From Monarcha castaneiventris obscurior (Eukaryota > Chordata > Aves > Passeriformes > Monarchidae): a stretch of 64,000 bases of DNA. The stretch is taken from positions 22,368,001 through 22,432,000 of the forward strand of contig JAMPIT010000059.1 of assembly GCA_026261815.1 (NCBI GenBank), given 5' to 3'. The translations under genes and the position numbers were made by a program. Shown piece by piece: positions 1-15,426 of this stretch (its first letter is position 1; each line of letters opens with the position of its first letter). A model generated the notes under the pieces. It was not told where the DNA came from, did not search any database, and saw only the letters and a program-made list of their open reading frames with translations.

Positions 1-3000
1 AGGCTTCTGTTTACCAATGAAGGAGAGAGTAATTTTCTTTTTTCTTGTGTAATCTGTCAAGTAAGAAATGTTTTATTTGGGTGAAAACCAGCAGTAGAAG
101 AAAAAAGAGTGCTACTGATCAGTGTCAAATCACCTTACATGTAGACCTAGACTAAACTTAGAATGAGACTTCTTGTAGAAAAATACCTGAAAACGAAGGA
201 CCATATGTCTCTAAACATCAGAACACTGATGTTTTGTTCATCATACTACCAAAAGAACCTAAAGTAATTAAACTGCAAGAAGTACATCTTTAGGACACAC
301 TTCTTAATCCACCTTATCTCTACAACAAACCTGGAGCTCTTGTTCAGACTCTGTTTGGATCCCTGTAAGTTTTCTGCCTCCTTCTGTTCTGCTATCACTT
401 AATTCTGTTTTTTCATACTGCTGCTGGTGCAGCATGAGAAATACCCTTTGATGTTCTTGACTTGACTACAGCATTTTCTAGATTCTAAACAGAGACAAGT
501 TTCGTGTGATACTGTAAGGCAAACAGCCATGCTACGTAGCTAGTAATTTAGCCAGCATCTCTTTATGTATAATCTCTTTCCTTGGTTATCAAAAGACAAG
601 CTACAACTTCATTATTGAGTTCTTCCTTGACCTGCATAGTTTTGCAGTTTAGATGATTGACTGAAAATCAATTCTATAATTCCTAAGAAGTAGGAGGATT
701 CTTTCTTCCTGATTTAACAAGAAAAAGAAAACTACTCCTTTTTTAAAATCATACTCAGTTCTCTCCAGCAAGATATGAGGTCTGCTGAGATGGGATTACA
801 GTCACAGGGGTAAAAGGAATGCACAGTCACTGTGAAATCCAGGCAGAATACAAGTCTTTGTACTAGTCATAATCTATGCATTCAGAGCAGACCACTTAAC
901 TGCAAAGCTCATCTCTCTCCAAAGATTTTATCTGCACTAAGTACAGTGAACCTTTCACAGACATACCTACTGATTCTACTTGTTCCCTGGAAATAAGAAT
1001 GATGAGGAGTCAGAAGATGCAGTGGCAGGGAAAATCACGCTGAGGTTGAGTGATCTTCCTTCGGGCAACTGAATACTGGTGCTGGAAAAGGAAATTATGT
1101 GCCCATCTCTGACACAGCACCCATGGGATGTGGGATATTCATGCAAGACAGAAATTTCAAAAGTGCCAATTCCAGACAAGCACAGGTCACCCATCAGTCT
1201 GGCTCAAAAATTCTCAACACACGGAGCTACAAATGAAGTTGTGGGAAGGGAGGCATGCTTTGAACATGTAATATAGAATGTGTGGGCTTTTACCATTCAG
1301 ATTTTAAAGGCTTCTCAGATCAGATATTTCAAGTTACCCAAGAGCTTTGACTTTAATTTCTCTGTGTTTTGATTATCACCTTTAAAGTTAGAGCAATGCC
1401 CTTTACACAACTAATGCAAATATCTATGAGAGTTAATTTTCATGTAACACTGTACGAAGTACCCAAAAGAAATGCTCACAAAAATCCTGCCAGCAGATGT
1501 GGCACATTCTGCTGTAAATGCAGTCTAGCAGTATGAAGGGAATGGGAATAAGAGAACGTCTGGCAGCTTTGCAACAGCTTCCTGTGAGTCCTGAGTTGCC
1601 CAGACACAGCTCAACATCTCAACCCTTCTATCTGCTCATGGCCCCTGGGGGACACAGCTGTCTCCTCTTGCCCCACCGTGCCAGCTCCTCACTCAGGCCC
1701 CACAGGACCATAAGGAGAAGAGCTTGCAAACTCTGTCAAGACACTCAGATACCTTTACAGGGTTATTTCCCGAAATTTGTCTGGCTATTGAACAACTTCT
1801 TGCCTCAATGAGGGAATTTGTATTTTTGGGGGAGACTTACTGGCATTCTGTGTGAAAAGTGTTTTACTGTGGACATTATGTATCAACTTATAGGAACAGA
1901 ATACTGATTTGTTCCATAATACAGGATAAATACATGCAGTTTTCATTACTGTATCAGACACAGCAGTATTTAGCCACTCTGGGATCACAGCAATCTTGGG
2001 AGGGCTGATTCTCAGTTTTGCTTCAGAATGAAAAATAGGATATAATGATCTAAATAAAGATTGCATCGATGCCCACAATCAAGGAACCAAACTAAAATTG
2101 TTGACAGGAATGGAAAAAAACTGTCTGAACAATCCCCACACCTCTATTCCTGCCCCAATGACCTCACTTACTGTAATGATTCAAACAGTTTAACTGCCAC
2201 AGACCTTCACACACACACACGCCAAAAAAATAATCACAGGAGTCCGAGGAAGCAAAAGTTACAAATAATGGATCATACTGGACATCTTCACTTGATCATC
2301 ACACAGGTTCAGGACTATGGAGCTTCTTTTACTGATAAATTCCTCCTTTAATACATGGTGTTCAATTTGTTTAACTACATTGTTTACACTACATTTTCAA
2401 TAAGATTTAAACTCATGCTAGGCTGCCTTAGATTTCCCTGCCAGTGCTTTCCCTAGATGGGGACTCTCACAGAAGCAGAACCCTCATTTCTCCTTCTCAG
2501 AAGTGGCATGCCATTCGACTAACCAGAGAGCCACTCCTCAGTGTCAGGCCCATGGCCAGGGTATGTCACAGAAAGAACTCAGTCACTGCAAACATGCTCT
2601 GGGTGAATATCTTCTGACAGAATGAAAGTCTAGCCCATAGAAGATAGTGGGGGGAATTTATGTAGTGAAGATCCAGATTGAGTCACCTCAGTCTCCCCTA
2701 CAAGCAAGAAACCCACTCCCTTTTGACAGATGTCTCCAGCTTTGACGACTCTCATCAAGCTAAAAGCCAAAAATAATCCCCATCCAAGTAGATCACAAGT
2801 AAAAATATTTTCCCAGACAGTGAACAACTTTCTCTAGTGAATGTTTTCATGGCTTTTTACATAGAGTTAATATAAATTTTTTAGTGCAGTTGCAAATGCA
2901 ACACACCAAAATTCTCTAAGTAAAAAAAAAAAAATTAAAAAAAGAATCACTGCATGTTTCTAGAGCACAAAGAGCCCAGTGTATTATGTTTTCATAGACT

Positions 3001-6000
3001 TTATGTGTATTAGTGTTAAAATTTTCCCTTCATACAGGAGATTCCAGTCCCACAGTCTTACCACTGCTGTTTGAACGGAAGCCCCAGTCTTACTCAGCAT
3101 GAGCTGTTTGGTTTTGTTCAGAGGAATAAATCTAATAGGATAACATGCTCCTTGTAGACACTGGTGACACTACTGAATGTAAACATCTGGATTTGCTTTA
3201 GATTTTCAATAAAATTACACATTTTATTTCTGATTCATTAGGCAGTAAAATACAATGAAAACAGAGCTCCAAATTTAAGTAGCTTTTGCTGTATTTTTAA
3301 AAGTATTCTATTATGAAATATACCTTGTCTCTCTTCCTTCCCTACCAACTACTTTGTTGTATTTATCATTTCTACAATGATCATAGGCAACGTCAATTTT
3401 TTTTTTCCATTATAAAGGAATATCAGATTGACAGGTTTTAAGCCTGAATGCCTTTGTTTTTAAAGCCACTGGAAGGGTTATTTTCATTAAGGTATATGAA
3501 TCACATGCTGCAAATCACTAGTGGGGGGGTTGTCTGTAACTCTCTTCCTGCCCCATATACAAATGGGGTTTCAGTGCAGGCTAATCTAAAGCAGAGAGAA
3601 TAAGCTGTTGAGGCCTTAAGTCACTCTATACCATAAAACTCGGGTTCAGATAGGGACTAGCCATAAACATATGATTAATTCATAGACAATATGAATGAAA
3701 GAAACTATAGAACTCTAGAATTAGTTGTGGACTGGTTTTGGAAGCAAACTCTAAATGGTGGTACTGGCAAGTGTTCAGCCTTTCTGTCATGGCAGGTGAC
3801 ATGTCAGGTTTATATTTAAGCTATCTATCCACCTGCAAGGAAACCAAGAACAGCAGCTGAAAAACCAGCCTAGAATCAATCCTACTTCTAACATTACTTG
3901 TAAAGACAGCTATTTTGTGAAATTCTGTACCCACAGGTACTCTGCTGTCCAGAAATCTTCACAGGGCCTAAGGGCAATGTTTCTGGACAATGTTTGCAGA
4001 GCACTCAAGAACACTGTTCCCTGTGTCTTGGGTAATATGAGCCTTTCAATTTGATTGAGTTACTTCTCTTACAGATGGAGACATTTATAATTTGTTATTG
4101 TTATTGTTAAAACAACTGAGGTTTTGAAGGCAGGAAAAACCCTTATGGAATGAGGTTTCTGAAACATGACCAAGCCAAAGCCACCAAAAATAAGTCTGGC
4201 CTGTCTGCAAAACAAAACTCTTAGTCTGTCTCAGTCCATTCCCTGTGCTGCAGCTGTGCTTCCAGCAGTATGAACTCACCTTGTCACTTAATTACAAGAG
4301 AAAAAACAACCTAGACACCCCCAGGTCAGTAGTTGAACCCCAAGTCTATTCACCCAGCAGTCTGGAAAACATTAGGAGAATAAGGTTTTGCTCTCATTGT
4401 ATTCCTGTTAGAAACAAATATACATGGAAGGCAGGGTTTAGAAAAAGGAATCTGAACAGCACAGACTGCACAAACACGCAGTGACTTCAGCCATAGGACT
4501 CCAGGTTTATGCCAGCAGAAGCAGGGGATGACACGTGACCAGCTGATACTCTCCAGACATTTTCAGGGAGCCAGAATGTGAGAGACATTGCTGAGATGGC
4601 CATGCAAGACTTAGTGAAGGTTCAAACTATTGTAGTTTCCTTCAAATAGTTAACAGCAAATTTTTTTGTTAAACTCCCCTTTCTTCAGTAACTATCAGTT
4701 AGAACTTCATCAACAACTAATCAAACTGTGTAGCACAAAAATAATTATGTCAGGAGACTTCAGAGTGTCACCTGAAAGGCACTCTGAAAACAAAACACTG
4801 TCCCCTTTTTCCCTTACATGAAAACCACACAAAACAGCAATTACAGGGAAACCATGATAAAGAGAAAAGGAAGAGATCTTTGAGTCTTTCTCTGAAGGAT
4901 CCCACACAGGATATTGACTTGGCCAGATGATGACTATGGAGAGAGAATTCCAGATGTGTGGGTCTCAGCTAGGAAAACGTTCCTCTCCCCTACACACCCA
5001 CACATATCCACTTTATGCTACTCTTAAGCAAGCTCTGGAATGAAAAACTAAGAATTATGGGTGAAATATTTGACATGAACATACACTCTTGGCTTACGCA
5101 AGCCTCTTGATGGATTCTTGAGAGTAAATGTGTACCATGCAATTTTCCTTGAATAGAAGGAAATGCCAGACACTTACACAGTGATCAAGCTACCACTGAA
5201 CCTCTCTGCCTCCACTCAACAGAGCTGTGTATTTGAGGCTGGTAGAAGAGGTTTGGTTGTCAAAGAGATCTCAGGTTTTGAGCTGTGTGCTAGTAACCAT
5301 TAAGAGCTCCACATTTATCTTACAGATCTTATCTGATATAATTTATTTCTCATTCCAAACATCGGGAGCAACTGAAGGAATCATATATGAGGACTTCTTG
5401 ATGGCTGTTTCATACTGGTATACCAGTGTTGACTGTGACTCTCTCATGCCCTGCATGGATACCAAATCATCATTTCAGGCTTCCTCCATTTTTCTTCAAG
5501 TTAGAAACTTTGTTTGAACCTTAGAAATCAACCAGAACATAAGTAGGACTAAGGAACTATGATGTCTATACCAATAAGAGAAAAATAAATAACATCATGC
5601 CTCTCAGAACTGATACAATCTATTTGTGTTCAAAGTATTAAGAGACCATGTGAGGCATACAGTTGTGGAAGAGACATGACATGACTGCAGCAGTTTCTAC
5701 TCTGTATTGAGATTAAATATCCTGTGAACCTTGTGGCCTTTTGGTTGAAAACACTCTGTTTATTCTTTTTGGCCTGAGAAGCCAGCATTCACAGCAATTC
5801 TTAAGTCATACGACCTTCAGGAGAATAAAGAGCTGATATTTGCACTTCATCATCAAAAGTCAGGAAGGATGACTCCACTTCCCGATTGCCAAATTTACCA
5901 TAAATCCCAAAAAGTGACTGTGAAAAACAGAAGTTCCAGGATCTCAGGTCTTCCCGAAAATTTATCACAGTGGAAAAACAAAGTAGTTTACCCTTTTCCA

Positions 6001-9000
6001 CACCCACACTCTGAAGGAAAATAAAATTCTACCTACTGATCACAGAGCTCTGCCAGCTGGTCAAGCCATTCTATTGTTCTAGTCTGGATTGCTTTCCTTG
6101 CTGGGTTTTAGTCTTGGAGAAAATTCATCACTGAAAAAAAAACATGAAAAAATTTCTCTTTCATTGATGTTCAGAGAACATATATGCTTAGGCCAATAGA
6201 AAGTCTAGACCCATGATTATAGTCTTAAAAAAACACCTTCTCAGATGGCAAGCTCAGAAATGACTAGTCTGTCCCACCTGGTCCCCTCATTAGTCCCCTT
6301 ATATAATTTTCCTTTCATTACTATTTTAAATTAAGGAGCAATTTGGTATGGAGCATGCATCCACAGGCACAAGAGTATCTGAACATCACACAGACTTAAT
6401 AGGATGCATGGCATTCCTAAATACTTTTAATTGAAAGTACAAAAAGAAAAAAAAAATCACTTCCTCTGGTAGAAAATAATCAATTTAAAATATATGCTTT
6501 GCTTTTTCAGCTTGAATACTCCAATACTTGAAGGTCACTGTCTTTGGAAATTCCTTTTTCTAGCCACTGTGGGACAGAAAGTGAAGCACGCATGTTTTGT
6601 GCTTACATGTTTAATCCACCATAAGATTTCTACAAATGTATGCATCTTGTAACAGCCACATATCAATCCAGATTCTGTCCCTAGTTACAAGGCTAAAGCT
6701 TCCTGAACCTTGGCTGAAGCCATCCCTCAATTCCAACCAAATAAAAAGCTAATTATAGCCATATGTTGATGAGTGACAGATCTGTAAAGGAAGACTTTTG
6801 AAAAAAAAAATAGTGGATAAATAAGCGCTCAATTTCACTGAGAACTCATTCACTTTAATTGCAATCTGTTGACTCAGTATTTTAGTACTGAACAGCAATG
6901 GCATGTGGAGATAACAATGAACCAAAGAAATTGACCTAAAAATGATTTTTTTTCTCTTAAATCCTGAAACCACAAAAGAAAATTTGCAGCTTGTTCTGGA
7001 AAAGCCCCATTATTTCTTACTGATTGTTGACCTTCATGACAGTTACCTCACTGTCTTGGGAAAGGCAGGAGCACACCATCATAAGGTGTTTTGAAGTTTA
7101 CTGGCACAGGAACAAAGCTTGTCAAGATGGTACCATCAGTCACCTAGATTTTAACCCCTGCCTGTTTGTGTCCTTCCTAAAGAATGCAGTTAGGCAACAA
7201 TGCAAGGACTTCCTGTTTTAAAATTACTGTTTGCACAGTCTGATGGAAATGTAATGATGGGTCTGTGCTTCTGGTAATTGTGGGTTACCCTGTCACAGTA
7301 GTTTTGCAAGGGATGAAGGCAGTGGGGGGTAAATGGGGAGGATGTGGCCACCCCATTATAAAACAAAGCAGTGGGAAGCCGTCCACCTGACTGAGGATGC
7401 TGCTAAGAAGAAGTGACAAGCTGCTGAGATTCACCACAGAGCCAGAGAGTTTATTTCTCTCCTGGAACTGGTAGATACTAAGTGACATCCTCACCCTCTC
7501 CCCAGCCAATTTTTCCCCCATGTACAGTAAGAACTTGCTGATCAAGAATAGAAATAAAAAGAAAGTCCAGATTTTGAATGTAAGTGTAATGCCCCACTGC
7601 AAACAGAAAGGTGTGACTACATCCTTGATGATTAACATGGCAAGAGATATTTCCCTTATCTCTAGATAACCAGCAGGGTGAAACACCAACTTCAAAAAGG
7701 TGATTCAGCCACTTTCAGCCACATTTTGGAACTGCCTACCTATCTCCTTCACCCATCTGAGGAGAGGGGTAGAACAATTTTCATCTGATGACACGCCTCT
7801 CATTTTGGAGGGCAGAAACTGATCTACCACACTGATGCCACAGCCAGGCCCTGTTTAGGTGTCGTCCTAATTATTGCTTTTGAATGAGAGCGCCAGTGAC
7901 AGATGAGATACTTAGGCATAGATGCCTTCCAGAACAGTACTGTCTAAAAAAAACCCACCTCAATAATGCTGAAGTTTCCTGCCCAAAATATTTGAATAAT
8001 CCTGAGAGAGCTCAGGACCCAATTTTCAATAAGTTTTCTTACTCTGTTAGTAAGGTATTTATTAGCCTAGCTGTTTCCTGTCTCTGGAACAAAGGGGAAA
8101 AAAGGAAAGCATGCAAGAGATCCTAAAATCTATTAGCATTTGACATTACTTGCATCAAAATGATGCTACTCTCAGCATTGCAGCATTGGAGCCTTTCTTG
8201 GCAGCACACAAAAAGTTCAGATTTCACAACGGCACACCTGATTTTAGCTGCAGATAAAAGCACAACACAATTCTTCAACAATTCAGCTGCTGCTGATTAT
8301 TGGTATAAGCTTTTATTATTAGTATAAGCTTTCAGACTTCTAAAAATGCACCTATTATCCTTTCTCTGTATATTTGTACTACCTTCTCCATGTAAAAACA
8401 ACAAATTTCTACTTTTTTTTTATTTTTGTAAAAAATATTTTGTATTGTTGCAAAGACATAAGCAACATACAGGCAAATCCTTATAATGCTACAATTGTGT
8501 TTATAATCACTGCCATATATTTTCATTGTTGTTAAGTGTTTCAGTGAATGCTATCTTAATATTTGGGACAGAAAGTAAAAAATCACCCTGTTTCATTGGT
8601 GAGCATTTTTGTATAGATAGACATTATCTATCTCTCTCATTCCCTGAGCTGACAGGGTCCCCATCTCTAGAAAGATGGCCTAAAATGTTGTGAATATGCA
8701 GATGTTTCTGCTGAAATCCTTGCCAAGAATTTTGGCAGCTATGAAATAAACACTCAGTGTGTTGTTTTTGATGGAAACCGTATCTGACAGATGGATGAGC
8801 GTCTTAACTTCATTCACTGACACTGCTTTAGCCCAAATGTTTTTATGTAATTTCTCAGAATAAGAGATAAGCACTCTGAAGAACAGAACATAACAGAATG
8901 CCACAAGCAATACATGAAACAATGGTCATTCTTCTAATGACCACAGTTCAGAGGTTTCCATGCATTCATGTCTTCACTACAAGAGCAGGAGACATCATTA

Positions 9001-12000
9001 AGTGAAGACAGCTGACAGACTCCTAAAACTTGCCAGCTTGGTCAAAATCTCCAGAAGCTTTAAACAGCACTTATATTGTCAGCACCAACCAATAAAGTAA
9101 AATCAAATATTTAGTCTTCATATTCAGTTTCCAGGAGCTCATTTTCACGTTTTCATAAAATCCACCAGCCAGAGCACAAATGATTATTTTTTGGAGCACT
9201 TTTCAATACCAGCAGGATGTCATCATAGAGGTAAATTGCAAAATAAAAATGTAACTAATTAACTTTGACAGTGCATTTATTTGATGAAGTATCATCTTGC
9301 ACAGCACAGAGTCAGTTACAAGCACCTGCTGCCATACTGAAGAAATCACTGTTAATCTGCTTAACTGTGAGGCTCCTTTAGCTTCCAGACTCCTTCTGAT
9401 GCAGCCTCATGGGATCCCAGCAGTGCTATCCCTATGCCTAAAGCATGCAAATAGCAAAACCTTGCTTCCTTCCATGGTAAAACAGCAAAAGGGTGTATTG
9501 ATTAAGAAGAAATGCTCCTGCGTAGACCATGGAAGTGTAAACAGAATGGATTAATAGCGATTTGCAAAAGATTAAAATTTAAATCTCTGTTCAGTTAATT
9601 AATATTGACAAAGCATGTTCAGTAACTAGCAAATCTCGGATTATTTACCTTTGATAAAGCCGTATCAAGGGGAGAACCCAGTGCTGGGGCCCCTTCTGGA
9701 GGTTTGGCTCCCTGAGGCTGAGGGCCAGTATGGACTGTCCATTACTAATGAATGCATTTACATTTAACACTGCACCTGAAAGAATTAGTAATTTCACTTA
9801 TCCCGAGATGTGAAATAAAAAAATTACTATCAGCAGATGCTGCAGGGCAGCAAGGGATCTACCAAACTAAAATCAGGTGCTGGAAGAGGGCACAGGCAGA
9901 CTAATATCCTCCCAAGTCAAATAAGAAACCTAAAATGCTGCTGCACAAAGTGCAGCCAGTGGACAAACACTATGACTGACTGGCTGAAGCTCCACGCAGG
10001 CAGGATGGCCTTGGGCTGAACTAAAACCAACAATTCAGTACACAGCTGCACTTACCCACCTGCCCTGAATTTAGCTGCTTCCACCCCTTCACTGTAGTGC
10101 TCCTATCTGCATTAAGCCCCAGATGGGTATTGTGTACCCTTTCTCAAATCCCTTATCTGTTTGCTTTGGAAAGAAGACAGGCCTGCCCTGGGAAATGGTA
10201 GGTAATTGAACAAATGAACCCTCCCTGTACAGTACAAAACATTTACAGACCTCACTTGGAACAACTTTCCACTAACTCATAAATTTTGGGGGCCATTTTT
10301 GTGACTGTGAAGAAGAACTTCCATTTTCAGAAACTAGAGAGAACCACCCCCACTTTCTGGTGGAGCACCTGTGTGTCCTATGCCCTGGACTCCACTACCT
10401 TTAAACAAAACATTTTACTCACTTCACTGCGAAAGTGCCCAAAAAATGCAGTGTTTTCTGACATTTTGATAGCAACAACTAGATGGAAGAAAAATTTGGA
10501 ACAGCTTCAGCACTTGAAGGACAGTTCCAAGTCAAATGTCCCCATGGCAGTTTTAACCACCCATGATGTTTCCTGCATGAATGAACAATTTCATGGACTA
10601 GAAGACCACAGTTCTCGTGTTCACCCATATCCTGGGAAGATTACCATCTCTGGTCCAGACAGCCACAAGAGGTCAAGCCTCCAGTCATACCCAGGACTGC
10701 AACCAAAATTGGAAGATTACTACCAAGAACAGATATAGAATTTCCCATATGCTGCATTAGCAAACTGAACTAAAAATGTATTTGTCCTTCAACAAAGGAA
10801 GCTTGTCGTAGACATGGGACAAACTTGATAATGAAAAGAGAAGTTAATTTTAAGGTACTTTGTTCCTGGTTATGCGTAAAAACATTGACAAAACAATCAA
10901 GGTAACAGCTGATCAGAGCAGAACAAAACCTTAATGTTAACAAAGCAAAAGCATCCCTCGGGGGAAACTTGCAAACATCTCCATTTATATTTTTTTCATT
11001 TAACAGTCAAACAGAAAACACACTTTATCTGTACTATTGCTTATAAACCAGAAGTACCCAAAGGAATTAAATTCAATACATATGTAAAAATAAAACCAAA
11101 ATATTCTGGGGTCTTTTTGTTTACGTCTTCATTCCAGAGATGCTCAGTTGTGCATGAGGGATAATGAAATGCTAGAAAGAATATCAAGCCTTGTTCAGTG
11201 AAATTTGTTCAGTGATAGGACTGGAAGTGTCAGACCTATTGAAAAATACACAAAAATTTAATTAAGTTTCATATGGAGTATTAATAAAGACTTTTATGAA
11301 ATCTGGCACCCTAAATGACCTAACCAGTTCTGCATCCACACCTGGATAAAGTGGGAATCAGATGAAGGAGTTTGGTATATGTTAGTAAATATTTCTGTAG
11401 TCAAAATAAACCCAAGAATTTGCAGTCAGTTAATAGAGAACTGGTTATCAGCTTCAGCTGATTCGCTCTGGAAAAGGAAAAATTAAACACTTTTTTTTTT
11501 CCTAAAGCACTGCTTGAGACAGTAACAAAAGAGAGGTCCATTTCAGAAGAATGATCTGATTTGTGTGACAAGAGGGACTGTAAGAAGCAAAAAACTGGGA
11601 AATAAATCTCAACTCCATCTCCTCAGGGCAGCTGTACACCTATATCTCCAGTTACCTCAGTGATAAAATGTTCTGTACATAGAGGCCTCAGGGTCAATCA
11701 TTTTAAAAGTAAATGAAATAATAAAAGTTAATGTCAAACTCTGTTATCAAGCAGCAAGTCTGAGGATTGCATATACACACACAATATCAAAGCTTCATAA
11801 TTACGGATTTCCCCCTCAACAGCTAATTTAGCCTACACAGATCACTATCATCAGCCAGAATCGGAAAGAACATTTTGGGAATCTGACCACCGTGAGCAAG
11901 TGATCAGCCCCAGATTTAATGTTGCACATAACAACTTCTCATCAACCTAGAAGTTCAGCACAAAGCTTCCAGAGGGATTTTTCTGTCACATTCTCAAGCA

Positions 12001-15000
12001 TAGTAAGGAACTGCCGTTCCATCGTGCTGAACTCCCTCGCTCAGTTTAGACCTTATTTTCATGCTGAGGAGAAAGACTCAAAGCCCAGCAAAACTATGCA
12101 AAAAAGCACCAGAAGGAGCACTCACTCTGCTAATCCTTCCACAGAAGCCACCAGCAGTGGAACGTGAACACTCGGTGATGGAGAAATTCCACAGCACTCC
12201 ACTCCTTTCCTCTACTTGTGTGAATTCCCACACAGAGAGGCAACTGTGACGTGGCAACTGTTAAGTGAATAACTGAAATGTTGCATGCATTACACCATAA
12301 AATAAGATAAAAAGAGTTATTTTTCTATACTAAACCGTGAAAGTATAAAAACTGAGGTACCCCCCAGTGGGAACAAGCAGAAATTGCTGGCTTGCTGGTG
12401 ACAGGTCTTAATTTGCCACAGAGACTTGCAAGCAGCACGATCGTGTGTTTGCTCTCACGCTACAATAGCAATTATTTTTGCAGAAACGAATCACTTTACA
12501 TTCTGGAGCTGTATAAATAATTAAGATTCAACTTAATTTTTCAAAATATATAAGCACAACACATTACAAAATAAAAGACTATGCACTATGCAAGAAGTTT
12601 CAGCTCCGTGCACGTGTTGAAACCTCATCATTTTGTCCAAAGGATTTCTGAACCCTGAGGAGCTCAACTCAGAGCTGGAAGATCAAATGGCAGGAAGCTG
12701 GGGCTGAAAAATTACCTCATGGTACTTGTAATATCTTCCACTATCAAAGCTCTGAGTTAAAAGAAATTGTTTAGGCAGTTGACATGCTGTGAATCAAAGA
12801 ATGCTTAAACTTTACAGGGAGATTCATCTTTAGGCAAATAGCATTGATTCTAACTTTGTATTCCCAGGGCTTCATGTCAGTCAAACAGTGTTCATGGGTT
12901 TGTTTTTTTCTAAGCGCCTTTTATCTGCACTAAAAACTCATAGGGATCCATTACACCTTTATAAAAACCTAATTTGAATTTTTCCATGGCTTTCACATAA
13001 GTTAGTAAGCAGACAGAAAATATCTGATAAAAATGGGGGGGAAAAGGCACTTTCAAAATTTTTTCAGTTTATTCACCAATTAAAATTTTCAGGCTCAGTT
13101 GTTACAGGTCATATTTAGCTGATTAAGTGTTTCCTAAGCACATGAGGCAGTCTGATACTCTTCTCTTTGCCAGTCCATCCATTTGTCCTTGCCTGACATT
13201 CTTTAAGCTATCCGACAACCTTCAACTAATTTTTGCTAGAGGATAAAAAGTCTCAGAAAATCTCCTGAGTTCTCCAGGGATTAGCAGTTAGGTATTTGGG
13301 AATTTTAAGAGCACTTGACAAACCAAGTTTTATTTTCTGGGCACTCAAAAATGACAAACAGCTTCCTGCTTGAAAGAAAACCAGACTTTACTGGGAAAAC
13401 ACAAACTTGGAAAAACCTGAAAAAATTACAGCAGATGAGACTGACATCCTTCAGAGTACACTGGTAAAAGTCCTGACCCAGTCTGCTACTGTCCACAGTG
13501 AGTAGATAGAAAGGGATTCCTTCTTCATCCTGAGGAAGATCAGATTCAGCAGATATTAGGTGAATGGGAAGAAAATCTTTTGCCTTTGATGGATATTTGG
13601 TTTTGAAGATTGCACTTTCTAATCCGTGTGGGAAGAGACCTCCATATGATTCAGGCACTAGACCATGGTGCCTGTGACATCTGCTACCTGTATGGAACCA
13701 CATCTGTCCCTGCTAACTGCATTCACTGCAGCAATGGCTTCAGTGCCAAACAGCTCTCTCATTGAGAGGCTGAGGGCAGATACCATCCTCACACAATCTG
13801 TATTTCAAAGCAGGTAACCTTTTACATGGTGCCTCTTCCTGTCCTTTAACAAACAAGGAAAAAACCATCACACCACCAACAAATATAATATTTTAAACTG
13901 CAGACTGCAGCAAGCACCACAGCCTCCTTCAGTAAATTTACATTCTATTCTTCTTGGCAGGGCCAATCTTAAACAGCAAGGCACTGAAGCATTGCCCACC
14001 ATCAAAGCAATCCTGGCCCACTGCAGATGCTTTCACATATTCTTGGACTGATGCCCACAAATTACTGTCTTCCCCTATGTTCCCATGAGATGCTGCTGCT
14101 TCCCTGTCCTGCCAGGTTTCAGGCCTTTAACCTCATCACCTGCTCAGGTTCAGCTCCCAGACCCTGAGAGGCAATGCCATAAATTCACAGCAGAAGCAAC
14201 AAAGCACAGCATCACTGCTTTTAACCACCAGGCTCCACCCATGCAGCCAAAAGATGAGGTTATTGTTGTCATTGCCACCGACCAAACAAGCTCTGCTCCA
14301 AGTGCGAAGCTCGTTTTGGCTTCCCCATTCTCCCTCACCACCACTTCCAGCAGATTCACCCTTGCACCCAGAGCACAGCGATGACTCTGTGTGCAGCTCT
14401 CTGGAGTTGCTGTTCAAGATGCAAGCCAAGCTTCAAGAGAGGAGCGTTCCCAGCTTCTTTCCATAACAACAAAGGTTTCCTGAACGCACCAAGCCCAGCC
14501 TGCCACATGTGGTTTCTCTATCACCTCCTTTCACCGCTCTCCCCTCCAGTCCTTAGCACGGCTGCTGGATGGAGGACGGAAAAGGCCATTTTGCTAGAAA
14601 GGAAAGGAAAATTTGGTGATCAAGTGCTGAATACATTAGTGGGTCTGGAGCTTGTCTACATCAAATTCCCTGTGGTTCATGATCAACTGAGACAACACAC
14701 TTGCTAGTTTTAGTAAGAAATCCATTCAGCATACAATTTTTACTTTCAGTAGTAAACGAGCAAATAAATTCTATTCCATTGAATATGACAGATCTTTTTC
14801 ACAATTTAAGATAATAACATGTTAATCTGAATTCTCTTAGGAAGAAAAGACTGTGCTACAATGGCTTATCTTAGTACAATGCAGTTCAGCTAATAGTCTC
14901 ATTCCACCCACATGCACGAAACAGTTCTTTGACTTTATCCAGATACAAATACACCTGGTTTAGATGATAAATTGGAGTCTGAAGGGCTTAACAAACTCAT

Positions 15001-15426
15001 TGCACTGCATCCAAAAAAACAAGCAAACAACTGAAGAGTTTAACAACTTAACTCAAAATATTTAGTTTTCCATGTCCTAGGAAGAATGTGAATCCTATTA
15101 ATGCAATATCCATAATGGAAGGCAGGGGGATTTTGAGAGAATCCTGCCTAAGATATTTCATGTCCACATGCAAATGACAGCCAGTGCTGTGCCTAGTTTC
15201 ATTTGTCTCTTCATAATACTACTTTGAAACTAGAGAAAAAATGGACATCAAAAATGTTGAGAGAAGGGGAAATGCCAATAGTTATGCCATTCATCATCCT
15301 TCATGAAATAATAGATTTTTACACTCCTTTAACATGTTTACAGATGCTCTCAAAGCAGACTTGAAAGGAAGTGCAAGAAAGTACTTGAACATTATATAAA
15401 TCTCAAACTCATCTTTGTACCACAGA
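1..15426. other. Intergenic DNA upstream of ANKH, no gene recognised
   Basis: AT-rich non-coding sequence. I see no recognisable protein, no convincing exon/intron structure and no RNA gene on either strand. The open frames are short, scattered on both strands and of odd composition; the longest (10286-10738 plus, 150 codons; 7285-7695 minus, 136 codons) resemble no family I know and are about what chance gives in this much DNA. Small features: an A-rich run at 2922-2948, a short CA run at 2210-2220, and a direct repeat around a TGACGT core at 12239-12262. In other amniotes the 5' side of ANKH faces a long gene-poor interval towards FBXL7, which fits the emptiness seen here (established knowledge plus inference). 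Confidence 0.7.

Noticed and set aside
7285..7695. 136-codon minus-strand open frame with a hydrophobic stretch
   Set aside because: No family match and no supporting signals; treated as chance.
10286..10738. 150-codon plus-strand open frame upstream of ANKH
   Set aside because: No recognisable family, low-information composition and no promoter or exon context; consistent with chance.
12239..12262. Direct repeat GGCAACTGT flanking a TGACGT core (CRE-like)
   Set aside because: A single short motif far from any promoter; no supporting context.
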